Positions 8,197 through 17,418 are shown, numbered from the stretch's first letter. The stretch is DNA of 64,000 nt from Sterolibacterium sp. (GCA_023258955.1 JAHFRE010000001.1:29777-93776), one strand, 5' to 3'. The notes: a model not told the origin generated them from the sequence alone. Program-made: numbers and translations.

Positions 8197-9024
8197 ATGA
8201 GTCGAGTCGCCATAAGCACGGTGGGGGTGATCGGTGCCGGACGCATGGGCATGCCCATCATCGGCCACCTCGTACGCTCCGGCTTCAGGGTAATGGTGCA
8301 CGAGCGCGACGCCGCCCGACGCGAAGCGGTGGCGGCGCAGGGCGCGACCTGGAACGCTGACCTGGGCGAGCTGACGAGCCGCGCGCAGGCCCTGCTAATC
8401 TGCGTTGGCTTCGACCGCGAGGTGCGCGAGCTGATGCAGAGCACGGACGGCCTCCTGGCGTCGGCGCAGCCGGGCACCGTCATCGCCATCTTGAGCACCA
8501 TCAGTCCGAAGACGGTGCAGGAACTGGCGCAGCAAGGCGAGCCGCGCGGGCTCGAGGTGATCGACGCGACGGTCTGCCGCGGCGGCGCGGCGGCCGATCA
8601 GGGCCGGCTGCTGTCTTTTGTCGGCGGCGACGCGGCGGTCGTGGCAAAAATCAGGCCGGTCCTCTCGGCCTACTCTTCCGACGTCGTGCACTGCGGCGGG
8701 GTCGGTTCGGCGCAGGTGGCCAAGGCCGTCAACAACATGATCCTGTGGGCATGTCTGGTCGCCGATCACGAAGGCCTGGCGCTGGCGCAGCGCTACGGCG
8801 TCGATGTTGAGGCGCTGCGCCGGGCGCTGCTGATCAGCAGCGCGACCAACGGACCCCTGGCCAAATGGGGCGAGCAGACCATGGCCTGGGCGCAGGACGA
8901 CATGGCCATCATCGCCGAGATGGCCGAGGATCGCGGCATCGCCCTGCCCCAATCCGGCGTGGTGCGCGAGATCTGCCGCGCGCTGAAGCCGCGGCGCTAC
9001 CGACTCGAAGAATATGGCCGGTGA
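8197..9024 (+). CDS. NAD(P)-dependent beta-hydroxyacid dehydrogenase (3-hydroxyisobutyrate dehydrogenase family)
   Basis: A 275-residue dehydrogenase with an N-terminal Rossmann motif GVIGAGRMGMP (about residues 10-20) and a helical C-terminal domain carrying the catalytic lysine at about 176 in QVAKAVNNM. The substrate-binding segment reads DATVCRGG rather than the usual DAPVSGG, so it is unlikely to be a standard 3-hydroxyisobutyrate dehydrogenase; tartronate semialdehyde reductase-like or other specificity is possible. The ATG at 8197, preceded by AGAGAGG, was chosen because the nucleotide-binding fold starts a few residues later; upstream codons lie inside the ThDP gene. Placed directly after that gene, it probably acts in the same route. 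Confidence 0.9.
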   Translation: MSRVAISTVGVIGAGRMGMPIIGHLVRSGFRVMVHERDAARREAVAAQGATWNADLGELTSRAQALLICVGFDREVRELMQSTDGLLASAQPGTVIAILSTISPKTVQELAQQGEPRGLEVIDATVCRGGAAADQGRLLSFVGGDAAVVAKIRPVLSAYSSDVVHCGGVGSAQVAKAVNNMILWACLVADHEGLALAQRYGVDVEALRRALLISSATNGPLAKWGEQTMAWAQDDMAIIAEMAEDRGIALPQSGVVREICRALKPRRYRLEEYGR

Positions 9025-9090
9025 CGACGCGGCGCCGCCTGCCGGGGCCAGCGCATACTCCATCCATCCAATACTGCAAAGGGCTTAGTC

Positions 9091-10164
9091 ATGGCGATTC
9101 GAAACTTCAACTCGGCGCGGTTCAAGGCGCTCTGCTGCGGCGCACTCGCGAGCGCCTTGCTGACGCTGGCCGCAGCCGCCGTGGCGCAGGGCAAAACCAG
9201 CGCCGAAGCCGCGGGCTACCGTGGCCCCGACCGGCAGGCGCGCCTGGTCGCCGCGGCGAAGCAGGAAGGCGAGCTGCTCGTCTACACCTCCGCCCCGGTC
9301 GATGACATGGCGGTGCTGACGACGGCCTTCGAAAAGAAGTACGGGGTCAAGGTCAAGCTATGGCGCTCCGGTTCCGAGAACGTGCTGCAACGCGTCTTGA
9401 CCGAAGCCCGGGCGAATCGCTTCGACGCCGACATCATCGAAACCAACGGCCCGGAAATGGAATCGCTGCATCGCGAGAAGATGCTCCAGGAGGTCGTTTC
9501 GCCCTACCTCGCGGATTTGATCGCGCCGGCCATCCGGCCGCACCGCGAATGGGTCAGCACGCGCCTCAATATTTTCTGCATGGCCTACAACAGCAAACTG
9601 GTGAAGAAGGCGGACTTGCCAAAGACCTATCAGGATCTGCTCGATCCGAAATGGAAGGGCAAGCTGGGGATCGAGGCGGATGACGACGACTGGTTCGCCG
9701 CGGTGATCGGCGAACTGGGCGAAGCCAAGGGATTGAAGCTGTTCCGCGACCTGGTCAAGACCAATGGCCTCTCGGTGCGCAAGGGCCACACCCTGCTGAC
9801 CAACCTGGTCATCTCCGGTGAGGTGCCGCTGGCGCTCACCGCATACAACTACAAGGCCGAGCAATTCAAGAACAAGGGTGCGCCGATCGACTGGTTCGTG
9901 ATCCCGCCAGCCTTCGCCCGGCCCAACGGTATCGGTGTCACCCGGCGCGCGCCGCATCCGAACGCGGCGGTGCTGTTCTTCGACTTCATGCTCAGCGATG
10001 CACAGACCATCCTGCTGGCGCGCGATTTCGTGCCGACGAGCAAGAAGGTGAATACGGTGCTGAACAAGATGCCGATCAAATTCATCGACCCGGCCGTGAT
10101 CCTCGATGAAGGAGAAAAGTGGAGAAAGCTGTACGACGAGATCGTTACCCAGCAGGCGAAATGA
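9091..10164 (+). CDS. Periplasmic extracellular solute-binding protein (family 1, FbpA-like), copy 1
   Basis: A 357-residue periplasmic binding protein with a signal peptide (Arg/Lys n-region, hydrophobic stretch about residues 14-30, AVAQG cleavage zone). It carries family-1 solute-binding features such as LLVYTSAP near residue 68 and FEKKYGVKVKLWR near 85. The relatives bind iron, polyamines, phosphonates or small organic acids for ABC importers. Its C-terminal half is strongly similar to the next gene, for example ELGEAKGLKLFRD here and ELGEARGLQLFRD there, so the pair is a tandem duplication. No matching permease/ATPase pair is adjacent; the only ABC importer downstream has its own binding protein. 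Ligand unknown. Confidence 0.87.
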   Translation: MAIRNFNSARFKALCCGALASALLTLAAAAVAQGKTSAEAAGYRGPDRQARLVAAAKQEGELLVYTSAPVDDMAVLTTAFEKKYGVKVKLWRSGSENVLQRVLTEARANRFDADIIETNGPEMESLHREKMLQEVVSPYLADLIAPAIRPHREWVSTRLNIFCMAYNSKLVKKADLPKTYQDLLDPKWKGKLGIEADDDDWFAAVIGELGEAKGLKLFRDLVKTNGLSVRKGHTLLTNLVISGEVPLALTAYNYKAEQFKNKGAPIDWFVIPPAFARPNGIGVTRRAPHPNAAVLFFDFMLSDAQTILLARDFVPTSKKVNTVLNKMPIKFIDPAVILDEGEKWRKLYDEIVTQQAK

Positions 10165-10211
10165 GCGGGCGGCGCGGCAAAGATCCGGCAGCATCTGCGC
10201 AGGAGAAGACA

Positions 10212-11261
10212 ATGAGTATCAAGCAAGTTTTGCTGCGCGTCGGCGCGATGTTGGCCACGCTTGCGCTCGCGGGTCCCCTCCTGGCCCAGAGCCCAGCGCT
10301 GCTGACCTACGAGGGCGCCGATCGCAGCGCCAAACTGCTCGCCGCGGCGCAGAAGGAGGCCACCTGCACCCTCTACACCTCGATCGCGGAAAAGGACCTG
10401 CAGCCCTTGATCGGGCCCTTCGAAAAGAAGTACGGCATCAAGGTCAGGGTCTGGCGCGCCGGGACCGACAAGGTGCTGCAGCGGACCGTGACCGAGGCCG
10501 CCGGCAAGCACTACGAAGTCGACGCCATCCATATCAGCGCCCCGGAGATGGAGGCCCTGCGTTTGGAAAGGATTCTGCAGCCGGTGAGCAGCCCGGTGTT
10601 CAAGGATCTCTTGCCCAGCGCCGTGCCCTCCCACCGCGAGTGGGCAGCGACGCTGCTGACGGTGTTCGTCCAGGCCTACAACACCAATCAGGTGAAGAAG
10701 GAGGAACTGCCGAAGAGCTTTCAGGACCTGCTGCATCCCAAGTGGAAGGGCAAGCTCGGCATCGAGGCCGAGGATTTCGACTGGTTCGCCGCGACGGTCA
10801 GCGAACTGGGCGAAGCGCGCGGACTGCAGCTGTTTCGCGATATCGTTGCCGCCAACGGCATCTCGGTGCGCAAGGGCCACTCCCTGCTGACCAATATGGT
10901 CGGTTCGGGCGAAGTGCCGTTGGCCCTGACGGTCTACAATTACATGCCGGAGATGGCGCGCAAGAAGGGCGTGCCGATCGACTGGTTCGTCCTCGAGCCG
11001 GCGATCGCCCGCGCCAACGCCATCGGCATCGCGCGCCGTGCGCCGCATCCCAACGCCGCGCTGCTGTTCTACGATTACCTGCTGTCGGCGGAGGGGCAGA
11101 AGACCTTGGCCTCGCTGGACTACGTGCCGACCAACGCCACGGTCGAGTCGCCGATGAAGAAGTTGAAGCTCAAGCTGATCGATCCGGCGGTCAGCCTGGG
11201 TCAGATGGAGAAGTGGTCCAAGCTCTACGACGACGTCGTGCTGAAGCGCGGCGGCAAGTAA
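10212..11261 (+). CDS. Periplasmic extracellular solute-binding protein (family 1, FbpA-like), copy 2
   Basis: A 349-residue paralogue of the preceding binding protein. The signal peptide runs to LAGPLLAQ (about residue 25), and the mature part starts with the same pattern (YEGADRSAKLLAAAQKEA) as copy 1. AGGAGA at 10201-10206 sets the ATG at 10212; in-frame codons further upstream overlap copy 1 and would bury the signal peptide. Sequence is conserved across the whole length, with blocks such as SVRKGHSLLTN and SGEVPLALTVYNY, so ligands are probably related. Differences cluster in the first lobe (TCTLYTSIAEKD versus LLVYTSAPVDD), which may alter specificity. The gene precedes the MFS transporter by about 50 bases in the same operon. 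Confidence 0.87.
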   Translation: MSIKQVLLRVGAMLATLALAGPLLAQSPALLTYEGADRSAKLLAAAQKEATCTLYTSIAEKDLQPLIGPFEKKYGIKVRVWRAGTDKVLQRTVTEAAGKHYEVDAIHISAPEMEALRLERILQPVSSPVFKDLLPSAVPSHREWAATLLTVFVQAYNTNQVKKEELPKSFQDLLHPKWKGKLGIEAEDFDWFAATVSELGEARGLQLFRDIVAANGISVRKGHSLLTNMVGSGEVPLALTVYNYMPEMARKKGVPIDWFVLEPAIARANAIGIARRAPHPNAALLFYDYLLSAEGQKTLASLDYVPTNATVESPMKKLKLKLIDPAVSLGQMEKWSKLYDDVVLKRGGK

Positions 11262-11312
11262 GCGTCGCGCCTGTCGATGCTCGGTTCCCCCATCAACTCG
11301 TCAGGAATAGCC

Positions 11313-12563
11313 ATGACCAGCCTTGCCAACACCGTTGAACCCGTACCCGAGAAGTCGTTTCGCGACGTCTGGCTGATCGCCGTCGGCCACGGCCTGACCC
11401 ACTGGTATCCGGCCACCTTCTATTTGTTGCTGCCGCTGATCGGCAAGGAGTTGGGGCTCAGCTATAGCCAAATCGGTCTGGTCATGACCTGCCAATACAT
11501 CGCCGGTGCGATCTCCAACGTTCCCGGCGGCATGCTGGTAGATACGGTCGGCAGAAAAGGCCTGTTGATGGCGCTGTCCTTGTTCTGGGTCGGCTTTCCC
11601 TATCTGCTGATGGGATTCACCCACAGCTATTCGTTGCTGCTGATGTGTGTGTGCATGGTCGGCGTCGGCAACAACCTCTGGCATCCGACGGCGATTCCGA
11701 TGCTGGCGCTACGCCATCCGACCCGCAAGGGGCTGGTCCTGTCCCTGCACGGCATGGGTGGCAACGCCGGCGATGCGCTGGCGCCGCTGGCAATCGGGGC
11801 GCTGCTGGCCAGCTTCAGCTGGCGCCAGATCGTGCTGTTCAACGCCGCGCCGGGTGTGCTCATGGCGCTGCTGATTCTGGCTTACCTGGGCACGCTGAAG
11901 TACGGCCGCAGCAAGCAGAAGAGCGCCGTGGCGCCGCCCGAGGGGCAGGCCATCGGCGAATATGCGCAGGGTCTGCGCGGTCTGCTGCGCAACCGCAACC
12001 TAATCCTGCTGACGGTCAGTTCGGCCTTCCGTTCGATGACCCAGACCACGCTGCTGACTTTTCTGCCGGTCTTCCTGGCCTACGAGATGGGCTATTCGCC
12101 GCTGTGGGTCGGCGTTTGCATGTTTGCCCTGCAGGCGGCCGGGTTCACCGCGGCGCCGATCGCCGGGCATCTGTCGGACTCGATGGGGCGGCGCCGCATC
12201 ATCATGACCAGCATGGCGATGACGGCGCTGGTGCTGGCCTTCATGGCGGTGGCGGGGCGCTCCCACGCCTTCGTCTTGTTCATCGCCGTGCTCGGCTTCT
12301 TCCTCTACGCGATCCGGCCGGTGCTGCAGGCCTGGTTGCTGGAGGCGACGCCGAAGAAGATGGGCGGCACCAGCATCGGTCTGTTGTTCGGCCTGCAGGC
12401 CCTGGGCTCGTCGATCGGACCGATGCTCGGCGGCGGCATCGCCGATCGCTTCGGGCTGATGAGCACCTTCTATTTTCTGGCAGTGACGATCGTCATCGCC
12501 AACCTGTTCATCTTCCTGATTCCGGCGCAGGCGCCGAGCCTGGCGCCGGCCAGTGCCGATTGA
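11313..12563 (+). CDS. MFS transporter
   Basis: A 416-residue major facilitator with about twelve hydrophobic segments. The loop-2/3 signature MLVDTVGRKG follows the second helix, and the matching loop-8/9 motif SDSMGRRRI lies in the second half. The ATG at 11313 has AGGA at about 11302; an upstream in-frame ATG at 11277 is possible but lacks a good ribosome site. The family moves small organic molecules with a proton gradient. Being in the same operon as binding proteins, a DMT carrier and a second MFS, it may take up or export a pathway intermediate; the sequence gives no substrate. Confidence 0.88.
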   Translation: MTSLANTVEPVPEKSFRDVWLIAVGHGLTHWYPATFYLLLPLIGKELGLSYSQIGLVMTCQYIAGAISNVPGGMLVDTVGRKGLLMALSLFWVGFPYLLMGFTHSYSLLLMCVCMVGVGNNLWHPTAIPMLALRHPTRKGLVLSLHGMGGNAGDALAPLAIGALLASFSWRQIVLFNAAPGVLMALLILAYLGTLKYGRSKQKSAVAPPEGQAIGEYAQGLRGLLRNRNLILLTVSSAFRSMTQTTLLTFLPVFLAYEMGYSPLWVGVCMFALQAAGFTAAPIAGHLSDSMGRRRIIMTSMAMTALVLAFMAVAGRSHAFVLFIAVLGFFLYAIRPVLQAWLLEATPKKMGGTSIGLLFGLQALGSSIGPMLGGGIADRFGLMSTFYFLAVTIVIANLFIFLIPAQAPSLAPASAD

Positions 12564-12608
12564 TCCGCCGTCCGCACGCTTCGCGCCAGCTGTCGCGGCG
12601 GAACAGCG

Positions 12609-13532
12609 ATGGGTGAATGGCTGGCGTTGCTGTCGGCCTGCTGTTTCTCGGCGTCGAACGTGACCATCATCCGCGGCATTGGCGCCAAGGGGGAAGATAA
12701 CGGGGCCTTTCTGTCGATCATGCTGACGGCGGCCATCGCCGCTGCCCTGTGGCTCGCCCAGGGGATGCAGCAAGGCTGGCGCGAGCCAACCCCGGCCGGT
12801 GTGGCGTGGTTCGCCGGGGCCGGCGTGCTGACCATCTTCGTCGGCAGAGTATTTTCCTACGCTTCGATTCAACACCTGGGCGCCATCCGCGCCTCGGTGG
12901 CGAAGCGCTTGATTCCGCTGTTCTCGATTGGCTTGGCGGTGCTGCTGCTGGGCGAGACCCTGGATGCTTCGATGCTGGTCGGGATGCTGCTGATCGGTTC
13001 CGCCTTCGCCGTGCTGATCCTGCAGGCGCTCAACAGCGTAGACGTCGAGCCGCAGGCCGGCGCCGCCCGGACAGCGTCGTGGATGGCGACCCTGGGCAAT
13101 CTGGGCTTCTACTATGGCCCGGTATCGTCGCTGGCTTACGCCCTGGGCTACATCGCGCGCAAGCAGGGCCTGACCGCCTTGCCCGATCCGGCCTTCGGTA
13201 CCATGCTCGGCTCGGTCGTCGGCGGCGTGGTGTTCGTCCTGGTGGCCTGCTTTGTGACCAGCTACCGAACCGCCTTGCAGCGCACCTTCAGCCACTTCAA
13301 TCCATGGCTGTTGCTGGCCGGGGTGCTGAGCAGCGCCGGCCAATTGCTCTACTTCGCTGCCTTGAACCACAGCACCATTTCCCGGGTCGCCATGATCAGC
13401 TCGCTCGAAGCCTTCGTGACGATCTTCCTGACCGTCGTGGTCACGCGCTCCTTCAAGCAGATCAACGGCCCCGTCCTGCTGGCCGCGAGTCTCGGTGTCG
13501 CCGGTACCATGGTGCTCCTGGTGCGCTGGTGA
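12609..13532 (+). CDS. EamA/DMT-family transporter
   Basis: A 307-residue membrane protein with ten predicted hydrophobic segments arranged as two EamA repeats. The first repeat holds the glutamate-containing LLLGETLDASMLVGMLLI near residue 117. The family exports or imports metabolites such as amino acids, nucleobases or carboxylates. It begins 45 bases after the upstream MFS stop, and its stop TGA at 13530-13532 overlaps a possible GTG start of the next MFS gene. That tight packing indicates one transcript. Substrate unknown. Confidence 0.87.
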   Translation: MGEWLALLSACCFSASNVTIIRGIGAKGEDNGAFLSIMLTAAIAAALWLAQGMQQGWREPTPAGVAWFAGAGVLTIFVGRVFSYASIQHLGAIRASVAKRLIPLFSIGLAVLLLGETLDASMLVGMLLIGSAFAVLILQALNSVDVEPQAGAARTASWMATLGNLGFYYGPVSSLAYALGYIARKQGLTALPDPAFGTMLGSVVGGVVFVLVACFVTSYRTALQRTFSHFNPWLLLAGVLSSAGQLLYFAALNHSTISRVAMISSLEAFVTIFLTVVVTRSFKQINGPVLLAASLGVAGTMVLLVRW

Positions 13533-13540
13533 GTCGATCC

Positions 13541-14689
13541 ATGTCCATCTATTACGCGGTGCTGTTGTCGGTGCTCAACCAGATCGGCCTCAAGGGCAGC
13601 AAGATGCTCGTCGCGCTCTATGCGCTCGACCTGCACGCCAGCCCCTTCACCGTCGGTCTGCTGATTTCCATGTACGCGATCTTCCCGCTGCTGCTGGCGA
13701 TCTATGCCGGCCGCATCTCGGATCGCTTCGGGGTGCGCCTGCCGATGGTGATGGGTTCCTTCGGCATGTGCGGCAGCCTGCTCATCCCGATCTTCTTCCC
13801 GTCGCTGCCGGCGCTGTTCGTCTCGGCCTCGCTGGTGGGCATCGCCAACATCTTCTTCCACGTCTCGTCACACAATCTGGTCGGTGCGCTGGGAGAAGCC
13901 CATCTGCGCACCGCCAATTTCGGCACCTTGAGCCTGGGCGCGGCCATCTCCGGCATGATCGGCCCGATGCTCGCTGGTTTCCTGGTCGACCGCGGCGGCT
14001 ATGCGGTGACCTACTACGTGCTGGCCGCCATCACCATCATCCCCGGCACCGCCTTGCTCTGCAAGGGCGGCTCCATCCCGGCCAGGGCGAGCGAGGGCAA
14101 ACAGGCGGTCAGCGGCGGTGTCCGGGAACTCCTGGGGATCGGCCGCCTGCGCAGCATCCTGCTGACCAGCGGCGTGATCTTGACCGGCATCGACCTGTTC
14201 AATTTCTACATGCCCATCCACGGCCGCTCGATCGGGCTCTCCGCATCGGTGATCGGGGTGATCATCGGCATGCAGGCGGCGGCGGCATTCGTGGTGCGGT
14301 TCTGGATGCCGTGGACCGCCAACAGATTCGGCGAAATGCGCGTTCTCACCTGGTCGCTGCTGATGGCGGGTTGCACCTTCCTGCTGTTTCCGCTGTTCAA
14401 GGAGCCGCTGATCCTCGGCGCGATATCGTTTCTGCTGGGCTTGGGACTGGGCTGCGGCCAGCCCCTGTCGATCATCCTGACCTATAGCTTTTCTCCCCCC
14501 GGACGTTCGGGAGAGGCGCTGGGCATGCGCCTGACGGTGAACAAGTTCACCCAGATCATGGTGCCCCTGGTCTTCGGCTCGCTGGGCAACGCTTTCGGCA
14601 TCTATCCGATATTCTGGGCCAGCGCCGTGATATTGCTCGCCGGCGGCGTGGACAACGCCAGACAAGACCAGTCCCGAACAACTCCATGA
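13541..14689 (+). CDS. MFS transporter (second)
   Basis: A 382-residue major facilitator with the signature YAGRISDRFGVRLP between helices 2 and 3 and roughly eleven or twelve hydrophobic stretches. The ATG at 13541 is chosen; a GTG at 13529, overlapping the previous stop, adds only four residues and would couple translation. A much longer in-frame extension into the DMT gene is not real because it reads that gene out of frame. The short C terminus ends in a polar tail (DNARQDQSRTTP). It belongs to a different MFS branch from the carrier at 11313, so the locus holds two non-redundant facilitators. Confidence 0.87.
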   Translation: MSIYYAVLLSVLNQIGLKGSKMLVALYALDLHASPFTVGLLISMYAIFPLLLAIYAGRISDRFGVRLPMVMGSFGMCGSLLIPIFFPSLPALFVSASLVGIANIFFHVSSHNLVGALGEAHLRTANFGTLSLGAAISGMIGPMLAGFLVDRGGYAVTYYVLAAITIIPGTALLCKGGSIPARASEGKQAVSGGVRELLGIGRLRSILLTSGVILTGIDLFNFYMPIHGRSIGLSASVIGVIIGMQAAAAFVVRFWMPWTANRFGEMRVLTWSLLMAGCTFLLFPLFKEPLILGAISFLLGLGLGCGQPLSIILTYSFSPPGRSGEALGMRLTVNKFTQIMVPLVFGSLGNAFGIYPIFWASAVILLAGGVDNARQDQSRTTP

Positions 14690-14703
14690 AAGGCAGATCA
14701 GCG

Positions 14704-15753
14704 ATGACGAATAGACTCTGGCCGGCATTGACGGTCGCTCTACTGTTGGTTGCCGCCGGCCCGAGGGCGAGCGCAGCGCAGCTGGCGCTGGTGCGCGTCG
14801 GCCTGGTCAATTCCAGCAGCGACGTGTGTTTCTTTCTCGCCGACAAGAAGGGCTACTTCAAACAGGAAGGCCTCGCCGTCACCTTCACCTCGTTCAACTC
14901 CGCTGCGAAGATGGTCGCGCCGCTCGGCGCCGATCAACTCGACGTTGGTGGCGGTTCGCCCTCGGCCGGGCTGTACAACGCCATCGAGCGCGGCATCGAC
15001 ATCAAGATCGTCGCCGACAAGGGCTCGACGCCGCCGGGCTATGGCTTTCAGCCGCTCCTGGTGCGCAAGGATTTGATCGACAGCGGTCGCTTCAAGACGC
15101 TGAAGGATCTCAAGGGCATGAAGATCGCCGGTAGCGCGCCCGGCAGCGCCTCGACCTCGACCTTGAACGAGGCCCTGAAGAAGGCCGGGCTCAAGTATGG
15201 CGACGTCGAGCGGGTGTTCATGGCCTTTCCCCAGCACGTGATGGCGCTGCAGAACAAGGCAGTCGATGCCGCGATGACCACCGAGCCGTCGGCCACCCGC
15301 GCGGTGCAAAGCGGCGCCGCGATAAGGGTCATGGGCGATGACGTGATCTACCCGAATCATCAACTGGCCGTGGTGCTCTATGCAGGCGCCTTCATCAAGG
15401 CCAATCCGGAGGCGGCGAAGCGCTTCATGCGCGCCTATCTGCGCGCCGCCCGCGACTACAACGACGCGCTGAAGGACGGCAGGATCGCCGGCGCCAACGC
15501 CAAGGAGGTGATCGATATTCTGACCGAATACACCGCGATCAAGGATCCGGCGGTGTTTCGTGCGATCACCGCCAACGGCACCAATCCGGACGGCAGGGTG
15601 CATGAGGCGAGCCTGAAGAACGATCTGCAGTTCTTCAAGGATGAAGGGCAGGTGACGGGCAAGGTCAGCGTCGAGCAGGTGCTGGATCACTCCTTCGTCG
15701 ACTATGCGCTGAAGGATTTGGGCGCGTACAAGCCGAAGACAGGAAAGCCATGA
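14704..15753 (+). CDS. ABC transporter substrate-binding protein (SsuA/TauA/NMT1-like)
   Basis: A periplasmic binding protein of about 349 residues for the ABC importer encoded next to it. The signal peptide MTNRLWPALTVALLLVAAG is followed by an NMT1/SsuA-type lobe with LADKKGYFKQEGLAVTF, the pattern shared by nitrate, sulfonate, taurine, thiamine-precursor and aromatic-acid binding proteins. The ATG at 14704 has AAAGG ten bases before it; an in-frame ATG at 14686 overlaps the previous stop and lacks a ribosome site. The stop overlaps the ATPase start (ATGA). The ligand cannot be decided; the catabolic context argues for an organic acid as much as for a sulfonate. Confidence 0.88.
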   Translation: MTNRLWPALTVALLLVAAGPRASAAQLALVRVGLVNSSSDVCFFLADKKGYFKQEGLAVTFTSFNSAAKMVAPLGADQLDVGGGSPSAGLYNAIERGIDIKIVADKGSTPPGYGFQPLLVRKDLIDSGRFKTLKDLKGMKIAGSAPGSASTSTLNEALKKAGLKYGDVERVFMAFPQHVMALQNKAVDAAMTTEPSATRAVQSGAAIRVMGDDVIYPNHQLAVVLYAGAFIKANPEAAKRFMRAYLRAARDYNDALKDGRIAGANAKEVIDILTEYTAIKDPAVFRAITANGTNPDGRVHEASLKNDLQFFKDEGQVTGKVSVEQVLDHSFVDYALKDLGAYKPKTGKP

Positions 15754-16595
15754 GCAATAGCCTGGTCACCGCCGAGACACCGGCGCTGCTCGGCGGCGCA
15801 TCGGTCAAGATACGGCTGCGCAATCTGAGCAAGAGCTTCATCACCGGCAGCGGCCTGGTGATCGCTGTGGACGATGTCTCTCTGGATATTCCCAGCGGCT
15901 GCTTCTTCATGATCGTCGGCCCCAGCGGTTGCGGCAAGACCACCCTGCTGCGCATGCTCGCCGGCCTCGACACGCCGACTTCGGGCAGCGTCGAACTGAG
16001 CGCGCCGGCGGCCGGCCGCCCGGGCAATTCGATGGTCTTCCAGGGCGGCTCGCTGTTTCCCTGGATGACCGTATTCGACAACGCCGCCTATGGCCTCCGC
16101 CTGCGCAAGCGTCCGCAGGCGGAGATCGCCGAAGTCGTCGGCCACTATCTGAACCGCACCGGCCTGTCCAAGTTCGCCCACGCCTACCCGCACCAACTGT
16201 CTGGCGGCATGCAGCAGCGGGTGTCGATCGCGCGGGCCTTCGCCAACGACCCGGACATCCTGCTGATGGACGAACCGTTTTCGGCGCTCGACGAGCAGAA
16301 CAAGCTGCTGCTGCAGGAGGAACTGTTGCGCATCTGGGAGGAGACGCGCAAGACGGTGCTGTTCATCACCCACAGCGTCGACGAAGCGGTGACCCTGGGC
16401 GATCGCATCATGATCATGACGGCGCAGCCGGGACGGGCCAAGCAGATCGTCGATGTGCCATTCGCGCGGCCGCGCGAAGTCCTGGAATTGCGCGCGCTGC
16501 CGGCCTACGGCGAACTGGTCTATTCGATCTGGGGCCAGCTGCGGGAAGAGGTGCAACGCGCCCGGGCCAAGGACGAAGAGCGGGAGCGGACATGA
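15750..16595 (+). CDS. ABC transporter ATP-binding protein (SsuB/TauB-like)
   Basis: A 281-residue nucleotide-binding subunit. Walker A is GPSGCGKTT (about residues 57-65), the ABC signature is LSGGMQQR (about 150-157), and Walker B with its catalytic glutamate is ILLMDEP (about 170-176), followed by the D-loop and the switch histidine in FITHSVDEA. The order and spacing match the nitrate/sulfonate/taurine subgroup. The start overlaps the binding-protein stop by four bases and the stop overlaps the permease start by four bases, so all three subunits are translationally coupled. Confidence 0.94.
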   Translation: MSNSLVTAETPALLGGASVKIRLRNLSKSFITGSGLVIAVDDVSLDIPSGCFFMIVGPSGCGKTTLLRMLAGLDTPTSGSVELSAPAAGRPGNSMVFQGGSLFPWMTVFDNAAYGLRLRKRPQAEIAEVVGHYLNRTGLSKFAHAYPHQLSGGMQQRVSIARAFANDPDILLMDEPFSALDEQNKLLLQEELLRIWEETRKTVLFITHSVDEAVTLGDRIMIMTAQPGRAKQIVDVPFARPREVLELRALPAYGELVYSIWGQLREEVQRARAKDEERERT

Positions 16596-17401
16596 GCAAG
16601 CTGCCCAACTCCCATCCGCAGGTATTGCGTCGCACGGGACTCAGCGCCAACAATCGCGATCGCCTGATCAGCCTGACCTCGCCGCTGATCCTGCTGCTGC
16701 TGTGGGAGCTGTGCGTGCGCGCCGGCCTGGTCGACGCGCGCTTCTTTCCGGCGCCTTCCTCGATCTTCGAGACATTGACCCTGCTGATCGGCGACGGCAG
16801 CTTGTGGATCAACACCTGGGCCAGCCTGCAGCGCCTGTTCTGGGGCTTTCTGCTCGGCGGCATACCGGCGCTGATCCTGGGGATCGCGATGGGCTTGAAT
16901 CGCCCCCTGCGCGCGCTGATCGATCCGCTGGTGGCGACGACCTATCCGATTCCGAAGAGTGCGATATTTCCTCTGATCCTGTTGATCTTCGGTCTCGACG
17001 AAGCCTCCAAGATCGTCATGGTGGCCATCGGCGTGTTCTATCCGGTGCTGGTCAATTCGCTCACCGGCGTGCTCGAGATCAACAGCATCTATCTGGACGT
17101 CGGCAAGAATTTCGGCGCCAATCGCTGGCAGGTGTTTCGCACCATCGCCTTTCCGGGGGCGGTGCCGCACATCATGAGCGGAATCAAGCTGGGCATCGGC
17201 ATGGGCCTGATCCTGATCGCCATCGCCGAGATGATCGGCGCCAAGAGCGGCCTGGGCTTCATGATCTGGAACGCCTGGGAAATCCTCTCGGTCGAGACCA
17301 TGTACGTCGGCCTGATCGTGATCGCGCTGCTCGGCTTCCTGTTCTCGATCATCATCAACGAACTGGAGCGCTTGATCGTGCCCTGGAAGAAGTCGCGCTG
17401 A
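16592..17401 (+). CDS. ABC transporter permease (SsuC/TauC-like)
   Basis: A 269-residue inner-membrane permease with about six hydrophobic segments. It carries the EAA-type loop that contacts the ATPase (DVGKNFGANRWQVFRTIAFPGA), which places it in the binding-protein-dependent importer superfamily. The ATG at 16592 overlaps the ATPase stop as ATGA. The C terminus (ERLIVPWKKSR) is the usual short basic tail. Together with 14704-15753 and 15750-16595 it forms one complete importer, the only complete ABC system in this locus. Confidence 0.92.
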   Translation: MSKLPNSHPQVLRRTGLSANNRDRLISLTSPLILLLLWELCVRAGLVDARFFPAPSSIFETLTLLIGDGSLWINTWASLQRLFWGFLLGGIPALILGIAMGLNRPLRALIDPLVATTYPIPKSAIFPLILLIFGLDEASKIVMVAIGVFYPVLVNSLTGVLEINSIYLDVGKNFGANRWQVFRTIAFPGAVPHIMSGIKLGIGMGLILIAIAEMIGAKSGLGFMIWNAWEILSVETMYVGLIVIALLGFLFSIIINELERLIVPWKKSR

Positions 17402-17418
17402 GCGCACAAGGAGATCCC

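Noticed and set aside
12000..13370. A 456-codon minus-strand frame
   Set aside because: It runs opposite the MFS and DMT genes and its product is dominated by Gln, Arg, Gly and His without any domain; it is a GC-driven shadow.
12749..13540. N-terminal extension of the second MFS transporter
   Set aside because: The frame reads the DMT gene out of phase and yields Arg/Gly-rich non-membrane sequence; MFS homology begins at 13541.
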